DNA of 64,000 nucleotides, taken from NCBI GenBank assembly GCA_003250355.1, contig QKGS01000069.1, forward strand, positions 85,411-149,410. The letters run 5' to 3'. This stretch comes from Bacteroidota bacterium (GTDB taxonomy: Bacteria > Bacteroidota > Bacteroidia > Bacteroidales > SZUA-534). Positions 45,701 through 54,600 of this stretch are shown in pieces (the first letter of the stretch is position 1; the number at the start of each line of letters is the position of its first letter). Below the pieces are notes generated by a model. That model did no database searches. It saw only the letters and a list, made by a program, of their open reading frames with translations, and was not told the origin of the DNA. The translations under genes were made by a program, and so were the position numbers.

Positions 45701-46281
45701 AAGGGGTTAACTGGGTTAACAACGGTGACTGGGCAACTTATAGTATCACAATTCCGGAAGATGGAAATTATAATATTGTATACTATATATCATCGCCCAT
45801 TACAGGTTCTACTATTGAGTTTTTAGTGAATGATGTATCGTATAATACAACTACTGTTCCTAATAATGGAAGTTGGGATAATTATACAGCCTTAGAAGCA
45901 AGCGGAAATGCGAACTTTACGGCCGGAACTCATGTTGTTAAAATAAAGGCAGGTTCTACTTCATGGACATGGAATCTTGACAAAATAACCCTTGAAAGAA
46001 CAGGTGATATGGTTAAGAAAGGTTCTGTTTCAAATTCTGAAAACAATTTTGAAGTAACTATTTACCCTGTACCGGCTACCGATTATTTTAATGTTAGCGG
46101 ATTGGGTGACGGTATATATGATGTATCAATAATAAACATGATAGGGGTAGTATGCAAAACGGCAACAATTAGCGGTACTAACAGCTCTGTTAATATTGCA
46201 GACCTTACTACCGGCAACTATATTGTTACTATAAAAGGTGCTGAAATAAGTAAAGTATTCCGTTTTACTAAATCAGAATAA
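42772..46281 (+). CDS. multimodular secreted GH16 beta-agarase-like enzyme with three Big_2-CBM6 units and T9SS CTD
   Basis: 1169 aa. Signal peptide to about 24; GH16 domain about 25-390 with catalytic Glu162-Asp164-Glu167 (EEIDIIE). Then three Big_2 Ig-like domains (about 398-480, 629-710, 861-942), each followed by a CBM6-like domain (about 491-622, 723-850, 948-1075). The end is a T9SS sorting domain (EVTIYPVPATDYFNV...GNYIVTIKGAEISKVFRF). CBM6 copies 1 and 2 are close to each other; copy 3 resembles the CBM6 of the GH16 enzyme at 34.3 kb. Expected cell-surface or secreted agar-degrading enzyme. It uses the second ATG of a 'GAGATGAAAAG' context. Confidence 0.88.
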   Translation: MKRTSYKFLLTVFAVCGVLQTFSQYDWDAIPIPASAGTGKVWDLDETISDDFNYSASFASGGYANRSNFGNGKWSNFYHNAWDGPGYTYWNNQNVSVDGNNLVVKVGYTSSNIKGGTYGVSSGCVTSNNKVKYPVYVEASLSVANISLASCFWLLSPDDTEEIDIIENYGGVNYYKNYTHISHHSFVRSPFTDYQPRDWNSWYPISKITAAGGWGAYCWNSGNRQYMRMGVNWIGPKHWKYYIDGALVRVMYYNAMATNMNGTWQYTYYNSLADNGNGYYMPANDGYGYSAVTTYATGSSYSFATLQAASNASKGYSVIDPGWFQGADNTDIDGNGVTNEPKGFTKELEIIINMESQSWLTGSTPSYNDLIDPSKNQMKVDWVRVYKPVTGSGDSGNVPVTGISISPATLSLNVGETGNITGAVSPATATDKTMTFTSSNTSVATVTQSGVITAIAAGTAVITAKSTNGGYTATSTVTVSSASNGGDDTNGDIVIEAEKFTSTGGTFNDGYVPNGVNATTSTINYVNTGDWATYTISNVASGEYSIAYSISTPMDNASISLYVDNVLVSTDAVTNNGAWDSYYIITSASNVDLSGTHTVKIVASGTNNWQFNLNSILFTRKGDITDPTVNVTGISISPATLSLNVGETGNVTGAVSPATATDKTMTFTSSNTAVATVTQSGVITAVAAGSAIITAKSTDGGYTATSTITVQTINNGGDNNETEIIIEAESFTTTGGTYNDGYVTHGVNATALAINYVNTGDWATYNISNVSAGKYSIAYSISTPMDNSAISLYIDDVLVAADAVTNNGAWDSYYTLTSSASTELSGSHIVKFVAGGSNAWQFNLNSITLTRTGDISSDIPVTGVSISPATLSLNIGETGNVTGAVSPATATDKTMTFTSSNTAVATVTQSGVITAVAAGSTIITAKSTNGGYTAASTITVSESTANILTIEAEKFAQTGGTYNDGFVPYGMNIALGKGVNWVNNGDWATYSITIPEDGNYNIVYYISSPITGSTIEFLVNDVSYNTTTVPNNGSWDNYTALEASGNANFTAGTHVVKIKAGSTSWTWNLDKITLERTGDMVKKGSVSNSENNFEVTIYPVPATDYFNVSGLGDGIYDVSIINMIGVVCKTATISGTNSSVNIADLTTGNYIVTIKGAEISKVFRFTKSE
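43970..45590 (+). repeat. three intragenic Big_2-coding DNA repeats
   Basis: Near-identical copies of about 236 bp start near 43970, 44662 and 45352, each opening with TTACCGGA and ACACTTTCGTTAAAT. Copies 2 and 3 are the closest. They are spaced about 690 bp, the length of one Big_2-CBM6 unit, pointing to recent tandem duplication inside the gene. Confidence 0.85.
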
Positions 46282-46304
46282 AACCTTATATAATTAATTT
46301 ATCT

Positions 46305-46336
46305 GAGGCTGTTCTTAATTGAGCAGCCTCTTTTTT
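46305..46336 (+). terminator. intrinsic terminator of the GH16 multimodular gene
   Basis: A 10-bp stem, GAGGCTGTTC / GAGCAGCCTC (one G-U), has a TTAATT loop and is followed by six T. Its end touches the promoter element of the next gene. Confidence 0.85.
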
Positions 46337-46343
46337 ATATTTG
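46336..46343 (+). promoter_or_regulatory. candidate -7 element of the helical-repeat gene
   Basis: TATATTTG matches TAnnTTTG and gives a leader of about 13 nt. It directly abuts the T-run of the preceding terminator, an economical arrangement. Confidence 0.35.
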
Positions 46344-46362
46344 CAACTCATATTTAATAATA

Positions 46363-46884
46363 ATGGAAGAGAAGTTAAAAGAGCATTTATTAGCCGAAAT
46401 ATCGAGAGCCAATAACGATATTATAGTAGCTTATGTTGAAAATAATCCTCAATATGTAAATACTCTTGTCGATTTTGTATTACTAAATGAAAAAAAGCTT
46501 TCGATGCGTGCAGCCTGGGCACTCGACCACATAAACTCAAATGGTAAAATAAACTTACAGCAGGCTGTAAACAAACTGATACCGCATTATGGCACACTTA
46601 CCGAACAAGGAGCAAAGCGTTGTGTTTCAAAATTGCTAATGACCAATATAATACCTGAAGAATACGAAGGTGAGGTACTCGATATTTGCTTAACTGCTAT
46701 TGAAGACACAAAACAGGCTTTGGCTGTAAAGGCTAATTGTATGACAATAGTATTCAATTTACTGCCCAAATACCCCGATTTGAAAGATGAGGTTTTTGCA
46801 ATTATAGAAGACCAAATACCTCATAACACTATTGGCTTTAAGTCGAGATTTAATGTATTGAAGCGTAAACTTAATAAGGTATAG
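46363..46884 (+). CDS. HEAT/ARM-like helical-repeat protein, function unknown
   Basis: 173-aa soluble protein without signal peptide or membrane segment. It consists of paired helices ('TLVDFVLLNEKKLSMRAAWALDHI', 'GAKRCVSKLLMT', 'DTKQALAVKANCMTIVFNLLPKYP') with the spacing of HEAT or ARM repeats. Such small proteins occur widely in Bacteroidota as hypothetical proteins, probably protein-binding scaffolds. Single gene bounded by hairpin terminators on both sides. Confidence 0.7.
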   Translation: MEEKLKEHLLAEISRANNDIIVAYVENNPQYVNTLVDFVLLNEKKLSMRAAWALDHINSNGKINLQQAVNKLIPHYGTLTEQGAKRCVSKLLMTNIIPEEYEGEVLDICLTAIEDTKQALAVKANCMTIVFNLLPKYPDLKDEVFAIIEDQIPHNTIGFKSRFNVLKRKLNKV

Positions 46885-46910
46885 AGTCAAAGTGGAGTTA
46901 TACAAAACTA

Positions 46911-46942
46911 AAAAAACCGTTTGCTCAGCAAACGGTTTTTTT
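46911..46942. terminator. bidirectional terminator, helical-repeat gene / sugar kinase
   Basis: A perfect 14-bp stem, AAAAAACCGTTTGC / GCAAACGGTTTTTT, with a 3-nt loop lies between convergent genes. Confidence 0.9.
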
Positions 46943-46960
46943 ATATTTATAAAACAATGA

Positions 46961-48061
46961 TTATCTGTCAACACGAGCAGAACCACCACCTATAATTTTC
47001 TTAACCTCATCTAAAGTAGCCATAGTAGTATCACCCGGAGTTGTCATAGCTAAAGCACCGTGAGCAGCACCATATTCAACAGCGTCTTGTCCGTTGTTGA
47101 ATTCCATAAAACCATAAATTAAGCCTGAAGCAAAACTGTCGCCTCCACCTACACGATCCATAATTTCAAGATCTTCTCTGTGCTGAGCTTCAAAAATTTT
47201 ACCATCGGCATAACAAATAGCACCCCAAGAGTTAACAGTTGCCGATTTTACGGTACGTAAAGTTGTTGCAATAACTTTGAAGTTAGGGAATTCTTTAATC
47301 GCATTGTTAATCATGCTCTTGTAACCCGATAGGTCAAGCTCTTTAAGGTTTTCGTCGTTACCTTCAATTTCAAGACCTAAACAAGCAGTAAAGTCCTCTT
47401 CGTTACCAATCATTACATCAACATATTTTGCAATTTCACGGTTAACTTCCTGAGCTTTTTTCTCGCCACCAATAGCTTTCCATAGCGATGGACGGTAGTT
47501 AAGGTCATAAGAAACGATAGTTCCGTATTTTTTAGCAATCTTAACAGCTTCAATTACAACTTCGGCAGCAGTTTCAGAAAGAGCAGCAAATATACCGCCT
47601 GTGTGAATCCAACGTACTCCTAATGTACCAAATATGTATTCCCAATCAATATCACCAGGTTTAAGCTGCGACGCAGCTGTATTACCACGGTCAGAAACAC
47701 CTTTTGCACCACGAATACCGAAACCTCTTTCAGTAAAGTTTAATCCGTTACGAACAGTACGACCACAACCATCGTAGCCAACCCATTTAATAAATTGGGT
47801 ATCTAATCCGCCTTGTAAAATAAAATCTTCAACCAAAGCTCCTACTTCGTTATCGGCTAATGCAGTTACAATAGCGGTTCTTTTACCAAAACACCTTCTA
47901 AGACCACGCGATACGTTGTATTCGCCACCACCTTCCCATGCACGGAATGAACGAGCTGTTCTAATGCGACCTTCTCCCGGATCAAGTCTTAGCATTACTT
48001 CGCCTAATGAAATACAGTCGTATGCACACTCTGAAGCCGGTTTGATATTCAATGTTGCCAT
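46961..48061 (-). CDS. kdgK: PfkB-family sugar kinase, probable 2-keto-3-deoxygluconate kinase
   Basis: 366-aa ribokinase-fold enzyme. The N-terminal 'ISLGEVMLRLDPGEGRIRTARSF' and 'EGGGEYNVSRGLRR' fit KdgK-like kinases, and the C-terminal PfkB signature DRVGGGDSFASGLIYG holds the catalytic Asp. KDG or KDGal kinases act in uronate catabolism and in breakdown of 3,6-anhydro-L-galactose from agar, which would suit the agarases here. No aldolase or anhydrogalactose dehydrogenase is adjacent, so the substrate is inferred. Confidence 0.8.
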   Translation of the reverse strand: MATLNIKPASECAYDCISLGEVMLRLDPGEGRIRTARSFRAWEGGGEYNVSRGLRRCFGKRTAIVTALADNEVGALVEDFILQGGLDTQFIKWVGYDGCGRTVRNGLNFTERGFGIRGAKGVSDRGNTAASQLKPGDIDWEYIFGTLGVRWIHTGGIFAALSETAAEVVIEAVKIAKKYGTIVSYDLNYRPSLWKAIGGEKKAQEVNREIAKYVDVMIGNEEDFTACLGLEIEGNDENLKELDLSGYKSMINNAIKEFPNFKVIATTLRTVKSATVNSWGAICYADGKIFEAQHREDLEIMDRVGGGDSFASGLIYGFMEFNNGQDAVEYGAAHGALAMTTPGDTTMATLDEVKKIIGGGSARVDR

Positions 48062-48101
48062 TTGTTAGTTTATTTTAATATTAGTAATTACAAATTTTCG
48101 C

Positions 48102-48109
48102 CAAAAGTA
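48102..48109 (-). promoter_or_regulatory. candidate -7 element of the sugar kinase
   Basis: TACTTTTG on the minus strand matches TAnnTTTG, giving a leader of about 33 nt. No -33 box was found at normal spacing. Confidence 0.35.
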
Positions 48110-48297
48110 CCTTTTTCATTAATATTTTAAAAGATAAAGGCAAAAAATTAATGATTAAGCTGTTTTAAATAAATGTATTAAATGACATTGTTCCGTTTTC
48201 TCTTTTTAAAAGGAGAAATTATGTTTTCCGACATTAAGAGAGTTTTGTTAACATATATATATTACATTTAATATTATTTATATTTAACCCAAAGAAA

Positions 48298-49107
48298 ATG
48301 ATATCGGTACAATTATTAAAAGTAGCCCACCATGGCGAAGTGCGTATAGCTTTTTGTTTTGAATACAATATTTTATTAAATGAAATATTTATGAGTATTT
48401 ATGAGGCAAAGTATAGTAAAACACTAAAAATGTGGCATATACCTTTTAGTAAGCATACTCTTTTTGCGATAAAGGAAAAACACTCATTGACAATAATTAA
48501 TTTAGAAAGCTTTGTTCAGAAAGAGTTCGATGAGGAGATAATTCCAAATTTGAGATACGTGTATACAAAAAGTGAAGTTGAAAAAATTATAAAAGCAACA
48601 AAAACCATTAAAGAGAGAGTTATACTGTTGCTCTTATATTATTGTGGATTAAAGTTAAACGAAGTGTTAAGTATTAAGGTTAACCAATTGAGCAGTAGTA
48701 ATAAAACGCTAATTATTTCAAATAGTAAAGATTTACAAGAGAGGGTAATACAGTTAAACAATTCAATGTTTGGACTATTAGTAAAGTATTATAAGGAGTG
48801 TCGACCTATGGAGTATTTATTTGAATTTCAGGCAAATACTCCACTCAATACTAAATGTATCCAAAGCATTTATAATAATGCCGTACTTATTTCCGGAATA
48901 AAGAAAATTTCGGGAGTTAATACATTAAGACATAGTATGGCTGTCCATTTGTATGAAGCAGGAACAGATGTATCAATTATAAAAAATTTGCTGGGGCATA
49001 AATGCCTTAATACTACAAAAGAGTATTTGGGAAAATACTATTGTAGTAATTCGGAACATAATGAATTTGCAAAGATTTTATATACTATCGAACCTCAGAA
49101 CCATTAG
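48298..49107 (+). CDS. degenerate tyrosine recombinase lacking the core-binding domain
   Basis: 269 aa. The N-terminus ([31 protein letters not shown]) is the arm region typical of a Bacteroidota integrase group. The catalytic domain follows ([54 protein letters not shown], Tyr243). The SAM-like core-binding domain of roughly 100 residues expected between them is missing. Catalytic Arg I is Lys119 and the His of HxxR is Asn208, while Arg211, His234 and Tyr243 remain. It is probably inactive or altered. It overlaps the convergent metG gene by 23 nt. Confidence 0.75.
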   Translation: MISVQLLKVAHHGEVRIAFCFEYNILLNEIFMSIYEAKYSKTLKMWHIPFSKHTLFAIKEKHSLTIINLESFVQKEFDEEIIPNLRYVYTKSEVEKIIKATKTIKERVILLLLYYCGLKLNEVLSIKVNQLSSSNKTLIISNSKDLQERVIQLNNSMFGLLVKYYKECRPMEYLFEFQANTPLNTKCIQSIYNNAVLISGIKKISGVNTLRHSMAVHLYEAGTDVSIIKNLLGHKCLNTTKEYLGKYYCSNSEHNEFAKILYTIEPQNH

Positions 49108-51130
49108 GGAAATTTTTATCAGGGCTAATAAAACTAAGCTCTCCTTTGTTGTTTTCAGCCATAAGAATCATCCCTTGTGATTCAATTCCTTTAATATTTC
49201 TTGGAGCAAGGTTAATAAGAATACTAACTTTTTTGCCAATAACATCTTCCGGATTATAGCTTTCGGCAATACCCGAAACTACTGTTCGTTTATCAATACC
49301 CGTGTCAACAATAAGTTTCAGAAGTTTTTTTGTTTTAGGAACTCTTTCGGCTTCAAGAATTGTAGCTGTTCTAATATCCATTTTCATAAAATCATCGAAC
49401 GCACATTCTTCTTTTGCCGGAGCAGCTTTGCAATTTGCAGCGTTGCTCTCCTTTGTTGCAAGTAACTTATTAATTTGAGCTTCAATATCGGTGTCTTCTA
49501 TTCTGTCGAAAAGTAGGAATGGTTTATCGATATTGTGACCTGCAGGTATAATATTAGGGCTTCCCAGATTATCCCAATTTTGCTTTTTTATATTAAGTAT
49601 TGTCCTTATTTTTTCTGTTGTAAAAGGCAAAAATGGTTCAAAAGCAATAGAAATATTAGCTGTTATTTGCAAACTAATATTCATAATGGTTTCAACCCTT
49701 TTTTCATCGGTTTTTACAACTATCCATGGTTCAGTATCGGCCAAATATTTATTACCTAATCGGGCAAGATTCATGGCCTCTTTCAATGCTTCACGAAAAC
49801 GGAAACTTTCGAGCGACGACTCAATTTTTTCTTTGAATGTTAACAGTTCTGCAAGTGTTTCTTTATCGAAATTGGTAAGCTCTCCCAAAACTGGCACTTT
49901 ACCATTGTAATACTTTTGAGTAAGAACAGTAGAGCGGTTTACAAAGTTGCCTAAAATAGCTACCAGTTCGCTGTTGTTACGTGCCTGAAAGTCTTTCCAT
50001 GTAAAATCGTTATCTTTTGTTTCGGGCATATTAGCCGACAATGTATAACGCAGTACATCTTGTTTGTCGGGAAAATCGACAAGGTACTCATGTAGCCAAA
50101 CAGCCCAATTGCGCGAGGTTGATATTTTATCGTTTTCCAAATTTAAAAATTCATTTCCGGGAACATTGTCGGGCAAAATGAAATCGCCGTGCCCTTTGAG
50201 CATCGACGGGAATATTATGCAGTGAAATACAATGTTATCTTTACCTATAAAATGAAGTAGTTTAGTATCATTGCTTTGCCAGTATGGTTTCCAGTCTTTA
50301 CCATTTTGTTCGGCCCACTCAATAGTATTTGAAATATAGCCAATAGGAGCATCGAACCATACGTACAATACTTTTCCTTCGGCACCTTCAACAGGAACAG
50401 GCACGCCCCAGTTAAGGTCACGGCTTACTGCACGCGGTTGCAATCCGGCATCGAGCCAGCTTTTGCACTGCCCGTATACATTAGCTTTCCACTCTTTATG
50501 CTCTTCAAGTATCCATTGTTTAAGAAATTCTTCGTCTTTATCTAGGGGCAAATACCAGTGTTTAGTCTCTTTTTTTACAGGTGCGCTTCCGCTCAAAGTC
50601 GATTTAGGATTAACTAAATCCATTGGGCTGAGCGATGTTCCACAAGCTTCGCATTGGTCGCCATAAGCACCATCGGCATTACACTTCGGACAGGTTCCAA
50701 CAATGTATCTGTCGGCTAAAAATTGTTTTGCCTCTTGGTCGTAATACTGCTCCGATGTTTTTTCAATAAGCTTCCCTTTATCGTAAAGCTTTTTAAAGAA
50801 ATCGCCGGCGGTTTTTTTATGTGTTTCCGATGTTGTACGTGAATATATATCGAACGAAATGCCAAAATCTTCGAACGATTTTTTAATAATGCCATGATAC
50901 CGGTTAACAATATCTTGTGGAGTTACACCTTCATTTTTTGCCTTAATAGTAATAGGAACACCGTGCTCGTCGGAGCCTCCCACAAAAAGAACATCTTTAC
51001 CTTTTTCGCGCAAATAGCGAACATAAATATCGGCTGGTACATAAACACCGGCCAAATGACCAATATGAACAGGGCCATTGGCATATGGTAAAGCTGACGT
51101 TACTGTATAACGTTTAAATTCTTTTGTCAT
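49085..51130 (-). CDS. metG: methionyl-tRNA synthetase
   Basis: Class I synthetase (681 aa). The HIGH motif is in [14 protein letters not shown] and the KMSKS equivalent in NDKISTSR. The zinc knuckle has two Cys pairs ([19 protein letters not shown]). The C-terminal about 110 residues form an EMAP/Trbp111-type tRNA-binding domain ('[24 protein letters not shown]'), so it is the dimeric long form. Confidence 0.97.
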   Translation of the reverse strand: MTKEFKRYTVTSALPYANGPVHIGHLAGVYVPADIYVRYLREKGKDVLFVGGSDEHGVPITIKAKNEGVTPQDIVNRYHGIIKKSFEDFGISFDIYSRTTSETHKKTAGDFFKKLYDKGKLIEKTSEQYYDQEAKQFLADRYIVGTCPKCNADGAYGDQCEACGTSLSPMDLVNPKSTLSGSAPVKKETKHWYLPLDKDEEFLKQWILEEHKEWKANVYGQCKSWLDAGLQPRAVSRDLNWGVPVPVEGAEGKVLYVWFDAPIGYISNTIEWAEQNGKDWKPYWQSNDTKLLHFIGKDNIVFHCIIFPSMLKGHGDFILPDNVPGNEFLNLENDKISTSRNWAVWLHEYLVDFPDKQDVLRYTLSANMPETKDNDFTWKDFQARNNSELVAILGNFVNRSTVLTQKYYNGKVPVLGELTNFDKETLAELLTFKEKIESSLESFRFREALKEAMNLARLGNKYLADTEPWIVVKTDEKRVETIMNISLQITANISIAFEPFLPFTTEKIRTILNIKKQNWDNLGSPNIIPAGHNIDKPFLLFDRIEDTDIEAQINKLLATKESNAANCKAAPAKEECAFDDFMKMDIRTATILEAERVPKTKKLLKLIVDTGIDKRTVVSGIAESYNPEDVIGKKVSILINLAPRNIKGIESQGMILMAENNKGELSFISPDKNFPNGSEVR

Positions 51131-51161
51131 CGACTAAAAATCTTTAAAAATTTGTGGAGTG

Positions 51162-51169
51162 CAAATATA
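51162..51169 (-). promoter_or_regulatory. candidate -7 element of metG
   Basis: TATATTTG on the minus strand fits TAnnTTTG, leader about 25 nt. No -33 box is clear. Confidence 0.35.
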
Positions 51170-51216
51170 GAAAAATAGTACCAATGTAGGTTAAGAGGAA
51201 GTTGATTAAAGGGGCA

Positions 51217-53487
51217 TTATTTTTTATCACTTACAGTATTTGTATCTGATTTTAAATTATTATCGGGAAATGTAATGGTAACAGTAGTGCCCATACCTGA
51301 TTCCGATTTGAAAGTTATATTGCCTTTGTGGTTGCTAATAATTTTATATGTAATGGATAAACCAAGTCCGGTACCTTCATTTGGCTCTTTGGTGGTAAAA
51401 AACGGGTCGAATATTTTTTTAATATTTTCCTTCGGAATACCTATCCCTGTATCGATTATTTTTATTTCCCACCCTTTTACTCTCTTCGATGTTTTTATTT
51501 TTATCTCTCCTTTATCTTTTATAGCCTGAACCGAGTTTGACAGAATATTTAAAAATGCCTGATGTAGTTTGCCGTCATTACCAGTAATAACCGGAGGGGT
51601 TGTTGAATATACTTTAACAAGCTTAATCTTATATTTTATTTGGTTTTCAAGCATTACAAGGCAATTGTTTATAATTAAATGTAAGTCGCATCTTTCATTC
51701 ATCTCTTCGCTTTGTCTGCTAAAATGATTTAAACTTTCAACTATTTTCGACACCCGGTTTACTCCATCTTTAACACTCTCAAGAACCGGCATTAGCTTTT
51801 CGCTTTTCTCTTTCATATTCGACGATATAAAGCGTTCAATTGCAATAGCTCCACCGCTGATAAAATTCAAGGGGTTGTTTATTTCATGTGCAACACCGGC
51901 CGAAAGTATACCTAGCGATGCCATTTTTTCCGATTCAACCAATTGCTGTTGTGCAATATTTAAATCGTTAAGTGTTTTTTCGAGCTTTTCTTTATTAAGA
52001 GTAAGAGCTTTGTTGTTTTTACGCAGTTCATCGTTTGCCAGTCCAAGTTCTTCGGTACGTTTTTCAACCAAATTTTCAAGGTTTACCCTGTATTTCTCCA
52101 GCTCTTTCTCTATCTCCTTTTTTTCTGAAATATCTATTGTTGAACCTATTATAACAACATCGTCTTCCATTACCAAAGGGCTTGTAGATAGTATTAAGTA
52201 TGTACTTATATCGTTTTTCGATACTAATACCTCGCGGTTTCTTAAACTTCCAAATGTTGTTAAATCGTATACCTCGCCACCATCAAGCCCGTGAATAATT
52301 TTTATTCCCAGTTCATGGTTTATTTTACCAACAAACTCTTCGCGTTCTAGCCCAAAAGTAAAAGCGTATGCATGATTAACCATTAGGTATCTGCCATTGC
52401 GGTCTTGTAAAAAAACGCCATTGGGACTTAGGTCAACTAAATTTCTGAACCGTTCTTCACTTTCGCGCAAAAGTTTTTCGGCTTCATGTTGTTTATCAAT
52501 ATCTATTACCAACCCTCTTACACCTACAGGTTCACTGTTTTGTATTATTAACGATGAATATATTGAAATTTTAAACTCACTTCCGTTTTTCTTAACAGCA
52601 GTATATTTGTTACCATTACTCTTAAGCCCCGACAGTAATGACTGAAAGTTATATTTTGCATCTTCAATTTCCGACTCCCGTATTACCTGAAATATATTCA
52701 ACCCTTTTTTAATGTCTTCATTCGAATAGCCAAACATTTCATAGCCTATTTCATTGAAATAAGTAATGTTGCCGTTAATATCACATTCAAATATTAGCTG
52801 AGGTAACATATCGGTCATAATCCGATATTTTTTTTCACTTTGCAATAATGCTTCCTCAGTTTGTTTTAGCTTTCTTATTTCAGAATCGGCCTTGTCAAAT
52901 ATTCGCTGATTTAATCGATAAAACATATATGATATTAAAGCAAGAAAAATAAATGGAACAATAATATCAATTAACTGAACCATTTGAACTTTACCAATAT
53001 CAATAATATTGCCAAGGAAAATAAATGAAAATATAATTGCGGCAAGAATATTTGTAGTTAAGTATAGTATTACCGACCATTTCGACTTTGTAGCTGAATA
53101 TGGTAATAATATTATTAATCCGGTTAAAAATATGTATGCCTCAATTCGAGACACCGAACTATCTTTGTTAAATCCTATAATTGAAATAGTTATTAACAGC
53201 AAGCATAGCATTAAACTTATCATTGCAATTTTTATATGCCCTTTGCGAATAAAAATACAACCTGTTATTATCGCAGGAGCTATTGTTAATTCTACAATCA
53301 TAAGAGTATTAATATATTCAACAGTTGAGCTAAAGAATATATCTATTAAAAAAATGAATATTGTAATAACAGTAATTGCTATACATAATTTATACAATAA
53401 AGCTGCTTTCAACTTGTCGGAGAAAGCTTTGTCAATATGCAAATTATTGTATTTACCTGTCTTATTATTAGAAAGTTTAGAATACAT
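51217..53487 (-). CDS. membrane PAS-domain sensor histidine kinase
   Basis: 756 aa. About six transmembrane helices lie in residues 30-200. Two PAS domains follow (about 215-340, EKKYRIMTDMLPQLIFE; about 345-465, EERFRNLVDLSPNGVF), then a coiled coil (about 465-525). The HisKA box is LGILSAGVAHEINNPLNF. The HATPase domain has the N box (ILSNSVQAI), G1 (DTGIGIP) and G2 (GTGLGLSI). No response regulator is adjacent and no receiver domain is present, so it is an orphan kinase. The signal is unknown. Confidence 0.9.
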   Translation of the reverse strand: MYSKLSNNKTGKYNNLHIDKAFSDKLKAALLYKLCIAITVITIFIFLIDIFFSSTVEYINTLMIVELTIAPAIITGCIFIRKGHIKIAMISLMLCLLLITISIIGFNKDSSVSRIEAYIFLTGLIILLPYSATKSKWSVILYLTTNILAAIIFSFIFLGNIIDIGKVQMVQLIDIIVPFIFLALISYMFYRLNQRIFDKADSEIRKLKQTEEALLQSEKKYRIMTDMLPQLIFECDINGNITYFNEIGYEMFGYSNEDIKKGLNIFQVIRESEIEDAKYNFQSLLSGLKSNGNKYTAVKKNGSEFKISIYSSLIIQNSEPVGVRGLVIDIDKQHEAEKLLRESEERFRNLVDLSPNGVFLQDRNGRYLMVNHAYAFTFGLEREEFVGKINHELGIKIIHGLDGGEVYDLTTFGSLRNREVLVSKNDISTYLILSTSPLVMEDDVVIIGSTIDISEKKEIEKELEKYRVNLENLVEKRTEELGLANDELRKNNKALTLNKEKLEKTLNDLNIAQQQLVESEKMASLGILSAGVAHEINNPLNFISGGAIAIERFISSNMKEKSEKLMPVLESVKDGVNRVSKIVESLNHFSRQSEEMNERCDLHLIINNCLVMLENQIKYKIKLVKVYSTTPPVITGNDGKLHQAFLNILSNSVQAIKDKGEIKIKTSKRVKGWEIKIIDTGIGIPKENIKKIFDPFFTTKEPNEGTGLGLSITYKIISNHKGNITFKSESGMGTTVTITFPDNNLKSDTNTVSDKK

Positions 53488-53654
53488 TTATACTTGAGGG
53501 TTAATTAAAAATAAATATACAAAAAACAGTTTGATTAGGGTTTAATACGATACCTACAAAAGTTGTTAAAGAACATATTTTTATTATTTGGTACACTGTA
53601 CTTTTAGTTTACAATGTCAATTTATTGGCATTTAAAATGTTTCGATTTTTATAA

Positions 53655-53662
53655 TAATTTTG
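53655..53662 (+). promoter_or_regulatory. candidate -7 element of the LD-carboxypeptidase gene
   Basis: TAATTTTG matches TAnnTTTG, about 27 nt before the ATG. No TTTG at the -33 distance. Confidence 0.35.
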
Positions 53663-53688
53663 CCACTCACATATAAAAGTTTCCACTT

Positions 53689-54585
53689 ATGATAATTCCA
53701 CCATATTTAAAGCAAGGCGATAAAGTTGGCATAATAGCACCTGCCCGGCATATTGAACAGAGCAAATACGAATCTATTATTAATATTTTAACCCGTTATG
53801 GATTTAATACTGTTCGTGGTAATACTACATATTTGGAGTATGGTCCGTTTGCAGGTACCGATACCGAAAGAGCGGCCGATTTACAAAGTATGATCAATGA
53901 CCCTTCAATTAATGCAATATTTTGTCTCAGAGGAGGTTATGGTACAGTACGCATAATTGATAAAATTGATTTTTCATTTCTTAAAGAGAACCCTAAATGG
54001 ATAATCGGATTCAGTGATATAACCATACTTCATAACGTATTGCACAATGCAGGTATAGTTTCCGTTCACGGGCAAATGCCTCTTAACTTCGCCGAAAGAA
54101 CAGAAAACAAAGGTCTCGACAAGCTTATAAGTGCATTAAAAGGTGAAAGCGTTAATTATAGAATAGAAATGTTTAAATTAAACAGAGTCGGAGTATCGTC
54201 GGCATATTTGGTTGGCGGCAATGTTGCTATACTAAGCAGCTTAATAGGTACACCATACGATATAAATACCGATGGCAAAATTCTGTTTATTGAAGAAGTG
54301 GGTGAATACCTGTACCGATTTGACAGATTAATGTATCATTTAAAATTAAGTGGTAAGTTAAGCAAGCTAAAGGGGCTTATTGTAGGAGGCTTAACCGATA
54401 TGAAAGATAATATTCCTGAATTTGGTCAATCGGTTGAAGAAATAGTACACGATTTAGTTAAAGAATATAACTACCCTGTTTGTTTCAATTTCCCGGCAGG
54501 ACATATTAAAGAGAATTTTCCACTTATTTTCGGAAAGAAAATAAAAATGGATATTTCTGAAAACAGCTCTGTAATAAGTTTTTAA
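53689..54585 (+). CDS. ldcA: LD-carboxypeptidase (peptidase S66, muramoyltetrapeptide)
   Basis: 298-aa serine peptidase of peptidoglycan recycling that trims the terminal D-Ala from muropeptide tetrapeptides. The S66 triad is visible: Ser in IIGFSDIT, Glu in LFIEEVGEYLYRFDR and His in FPAGHIKENFPL. The opening 'LKQGDKVGIIAPAR' and 'LRGGYGTVRIID' are typical. No signal peptide, so cytosolic. Convergent with the coiled-coil gene, 15 nt apart. Confidence 0.93.
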   Translation: MIIPPYLKQGDKVGIIAPARHIEQSKYESIINILTRYGFNTVRGNTTYLEYGPFAGTDTERAADLQSMINDPSINAIFCLRGGYGTVRIIDKIDFSFLKENPKWIIGFSDITILHNVLHNAGIVSVHGQMPLNFAERTENKGLDKLISALKGESVNYRIEMFKLNRVGVSSAYLVGGNVAILSSLIGTPYDINTDGKILFIEEVGEYLYRFDRLMYHLKLSGKLSKLKGLIVGGLTDMKDNIPEFGQSVEEIVHDLVKEYNYPVCFNFPAGHIKENFPLIFGKKIKMDISENSSVISF

Positions 54586-54600
54586 AAAATTTATTACAGT

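Noticed and set aside
48215-48270. 16-codon ORF with AAAGGAG just upstream (MFSDIKRVLL...)
   Set aside because: Too short and AT-rich to support; could be chance before the recombinase gene.
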